NCBI GenBank assembly: GCA_002360635.1
Contig: DEQW01000002.1
Span: forward strand, 1 to 64,000
Length of the DNA stretch: 64,000 nt
From: Flavobacteriaceae bacterium UBA3356
Lineage (GTDB): Bacteria; Bacteroidota; Bacteroidia; Flavobacteriales; Flavobacteriaceae
Direction of reading: 5' to 3'
Below, piece after piece: positions 63,193 through 64,000 of the stretch. The notes beneath the pieces are model-generated. The model searched no databases, had not been told where the DNA came from, and saw nothing but the letters and a program-made list of their open reading frames with translations. Made by a program: the position numbers and the translations under genes. Numbering within the stretch: position 1 is the stretch's first letter; every line of letters begins with the position of its first letter.

Positions 63193-63230
63193 TTTTTCCT
63201 GTTTTTGAAGAGGGTTTTTCCTGTTTTTTT
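63193..63230 (-). repeat. Two direct repeats upstream of unit A, 22-bp period
   Basis: TCAAAAACAGGAAAAA (63208-63193) and AAAAAAACAGGAAAAA (63230-63215) are direct repeats spaced by 22 bp, about two helical turns. They lie 6 and 28 bp from the -33 TTG, and unit B has a copy at the matching distal position. Direct repeats at about 21-22 bp are typical of LytTR-type regulators, which makes that class a reasonable guess. Confidence 0.55.
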
Positions 63231-63302
63231 AAATTTTAACAAAAAATTGGTTTTCGTATTTCAGAAAAATATATTTACTTTGTTTTTCAAAGCTCTTTAA
63301 AA

Positions 63303-63911
63303 ATGAAACAAAAAGATTATTTAAAAGATATCAGTGAAATTAAAAACCTAATGAACCGGTCCTCTAGGTTTATATCGCTAAGTGGCCTATCAGGGATTTT
63401 CGCAGGAATATATGCTATAGCAGGAGCTATGATTGCCTATCTATTTTTATTTCCTGAACCCGGAGAATATCTAACGCTCCACAGCCAAAATTTTAAATTA
63501 CTTTTACTGGTTTTAGCACTCGTAGCTGTATTGAGTGTGGTTACGGCGTATTTATTAACAACCCGAAAAGCAACAAAAAACAACGAAAAAATATGGGATG
63601 CGACCACTAAAAGATTACTACTTAACTTTTTAATCCCCTTAATTACCGGAGGTATTTACATACTCATTAAATTAGGTAACCAACATTATGGACTCACCGG
63701 TGCTTTAATGCTTATATTTTATGGCTTGGCATTGGTAAATGCTTCAAAATATACGCTGGGAAATGTAAAATACTTAGGGTATGCTGAAATTATTTTAGGC
63801 CTTATTTGCGCAGCTCTTCCGGGATATGGACTTTGGTTTTGGATATTTGGTTTTGGAGTACTACACATTATCTATGGAAGCCTTATGTTTGTGCTAGAAA
63901 AGAAACAATAA
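63303..63911 (+). CDS. Polytopic membrane protein of unknown function
   Basis: This 202-residue protein has six hydrophobic segments, for example IFAGIYAIAGAMIAYLFLF and LLNFLIPLITGGIYILIKLG. The N-terminal soluble part (MKQKDYLKDISEIKNLMNRSSRFISLSG) is typical of a small flavobacterial family of unknown role. It is followed after 2 bp by a winged-helix regulator gene, and such pairs are common in this group. TTACTTTG, one mismatch from TAnnTTTG, lies 20 bp upstream. It may sense or transmit a signal to the regulator. Confidence 0.8.
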   Translation: MKQKDYLKDISEIKNLMNRSSRFISLSGLSGIFAGIYAIAGAMIAYLFLFPEPGEYLTLHSQNFKLLLLVLALVAVLSVVTAYLLTTRKATKNNEKIWDATTKRLLLNFLIPLITGGIYILIKLGNQHYGLTGALMLIFYGLALVNASKYTLGNVKYLGYAEIILGLICAALPGYGLWFWIFGFGVLHIIYGSLMFVLEKKQ

Positions 63912-63913
63912 CT

Positions 63914-64000
63914 GTGGGCATTATAGATAACATAAACAAATTGTTTGACCACCGTATCAGGCTTGGTATTATGTCGATCCTAATGGTAAACGAGGATGTC
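63914..64000 (+). CDS. Winged-helix transcriptional regulator, N-terminal fragment
   Basis: Only the first 29 codons lie in the window. A GTG start at 63914, two bases after the previous stop, begins GIIDNINKLFDHRIRLGIMS and continues ILMVNEDV. The LFDHRIRLGIMSILM segment is typical of the small MarR/ArsR-like winged-helix proteins of this group. Coupling to the upstream membrane protein is likely. Full length, targets and the alternative start cannot be judged here. Confidence 0.75.
   Translation, partial: MGIIDNINKLFDHRIRLGIMSILMVNEDV

Noticed and set aside
62772..63302. CRISPR or satellite explanation for the repeats in this gap
   Set aside because: There are two complex units with promoters and terminators that differ in their stems, not identical short repeats with unique spacers.

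Overview
The window is AT-rich chromosomal DNA from a member of the Flavobacteriaceae (Bacteroidota), probably marine. The evidence is: promoter elements of the Bacteroidota type (TAnnTTTG at -7, in the best cases with TTG 20 bp upstream); almost no Shine-Dalgarno sequences except a perfect one before rpsU; a large secreted SprB-like/DUF7507 adhesin; families typical of Flavobacteriia (DUF2851, DUF3467, DUF202/PspC, AGCS symporter, large TPR and outer-membrane barrel proteins); and the gene order tRNA-Thr/Tyr/Gly/Thr-tuf-tRNA-Trp-secE-nusG-rplKAJL-rpoBC. I see no insertion sequence, prophage or CRISPR array.

Layout. 1-3053: N-terminal part of a giant cell-surface adhesin, cut by the window edge. 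3.5-5.1 kb: prfC on the plus strand. 5.1-20.6 kb: a long minus-strand block for transcription and translation (DUF3467 protein, rpoC, rpoB, rplL, rplJ, rplA, rplK, nusG, secE, tuf, five tRNAs, hpf, xerC, rpsU). 20.8-30.9 kb: mostly minus-strand housekeeping and envelope genes (acyl-CoA dehydrogenase, helix-hairpin-helix protein, AGCS symporter, K+ channel-like protein with PspC partner, DUF2851, DUF202, a CBS-like PLP enzyme). 30.9-37.9 kb: a LolC/E-type permease divergent from a DUF1343 (GH171-like) lipoprotein, a Cys-cluster protein, a methyltransferase, a zinc-protease lipoprotein, an amidohydrolase lipoprotein and a thioredoxin. 37.9-42.8 kb: a plug-less outer-membrane barrel and a 1006-residue TPR protein. 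42.9-46.2 kb: a small surface protein, a small membrane protein, ftsE and a subtilase. 46.3-57.8 kb: a surface-glycan locus with four glycosyltransferases, FdtA and FdtB for a 3-amino-3,6-dideoxyhexose, a hexapeptide acyltransferase, two Wzx flippases, a FemAB/GNAT protein and a GT-C-like membrane protein. 57.9-60.7 kb: typA, and kdsA (Kdo synthesis, which fits the LPS theme). 60.8-62.8 kb: an S9 peptidase. 63.3-64 kb: a membrane protein followed by the start of a winged-helix regulator.

The most interesting non-coding signal lies at about 62.9-63.23 kb. Two tandem, very short minus-strand RNA units each carry a TTG-N20-CATCTTT promoter, a shared 22-nt core, and their own intrinsic terminator; the terminators differ in sequence but keep their shape. 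Upstream of each promoter sit copies of a CAAAAACAGGAAAAA motif, in one case as direct repeats with a 22-bp period. This looks like a duplicated, transcription-factor-controlled small-RNA pair that no protein annotation would reveal. Other regulatory points are the strong Shine-Dalgarno sequence of rpsU in a genome that otherwise avoids them, a stable hairpin between rplL and rpoB, and three dispersed GC-rich palindromes.

Start sites were moved from the longest possible ORF in several genes (DUF3467, nusG, permease, DUF1343, methyltransferase, thioredoxin, small surface protein, subtilase, one glycosyltransferase, GNAT, GT-C protein). The reasons are given in each entry.
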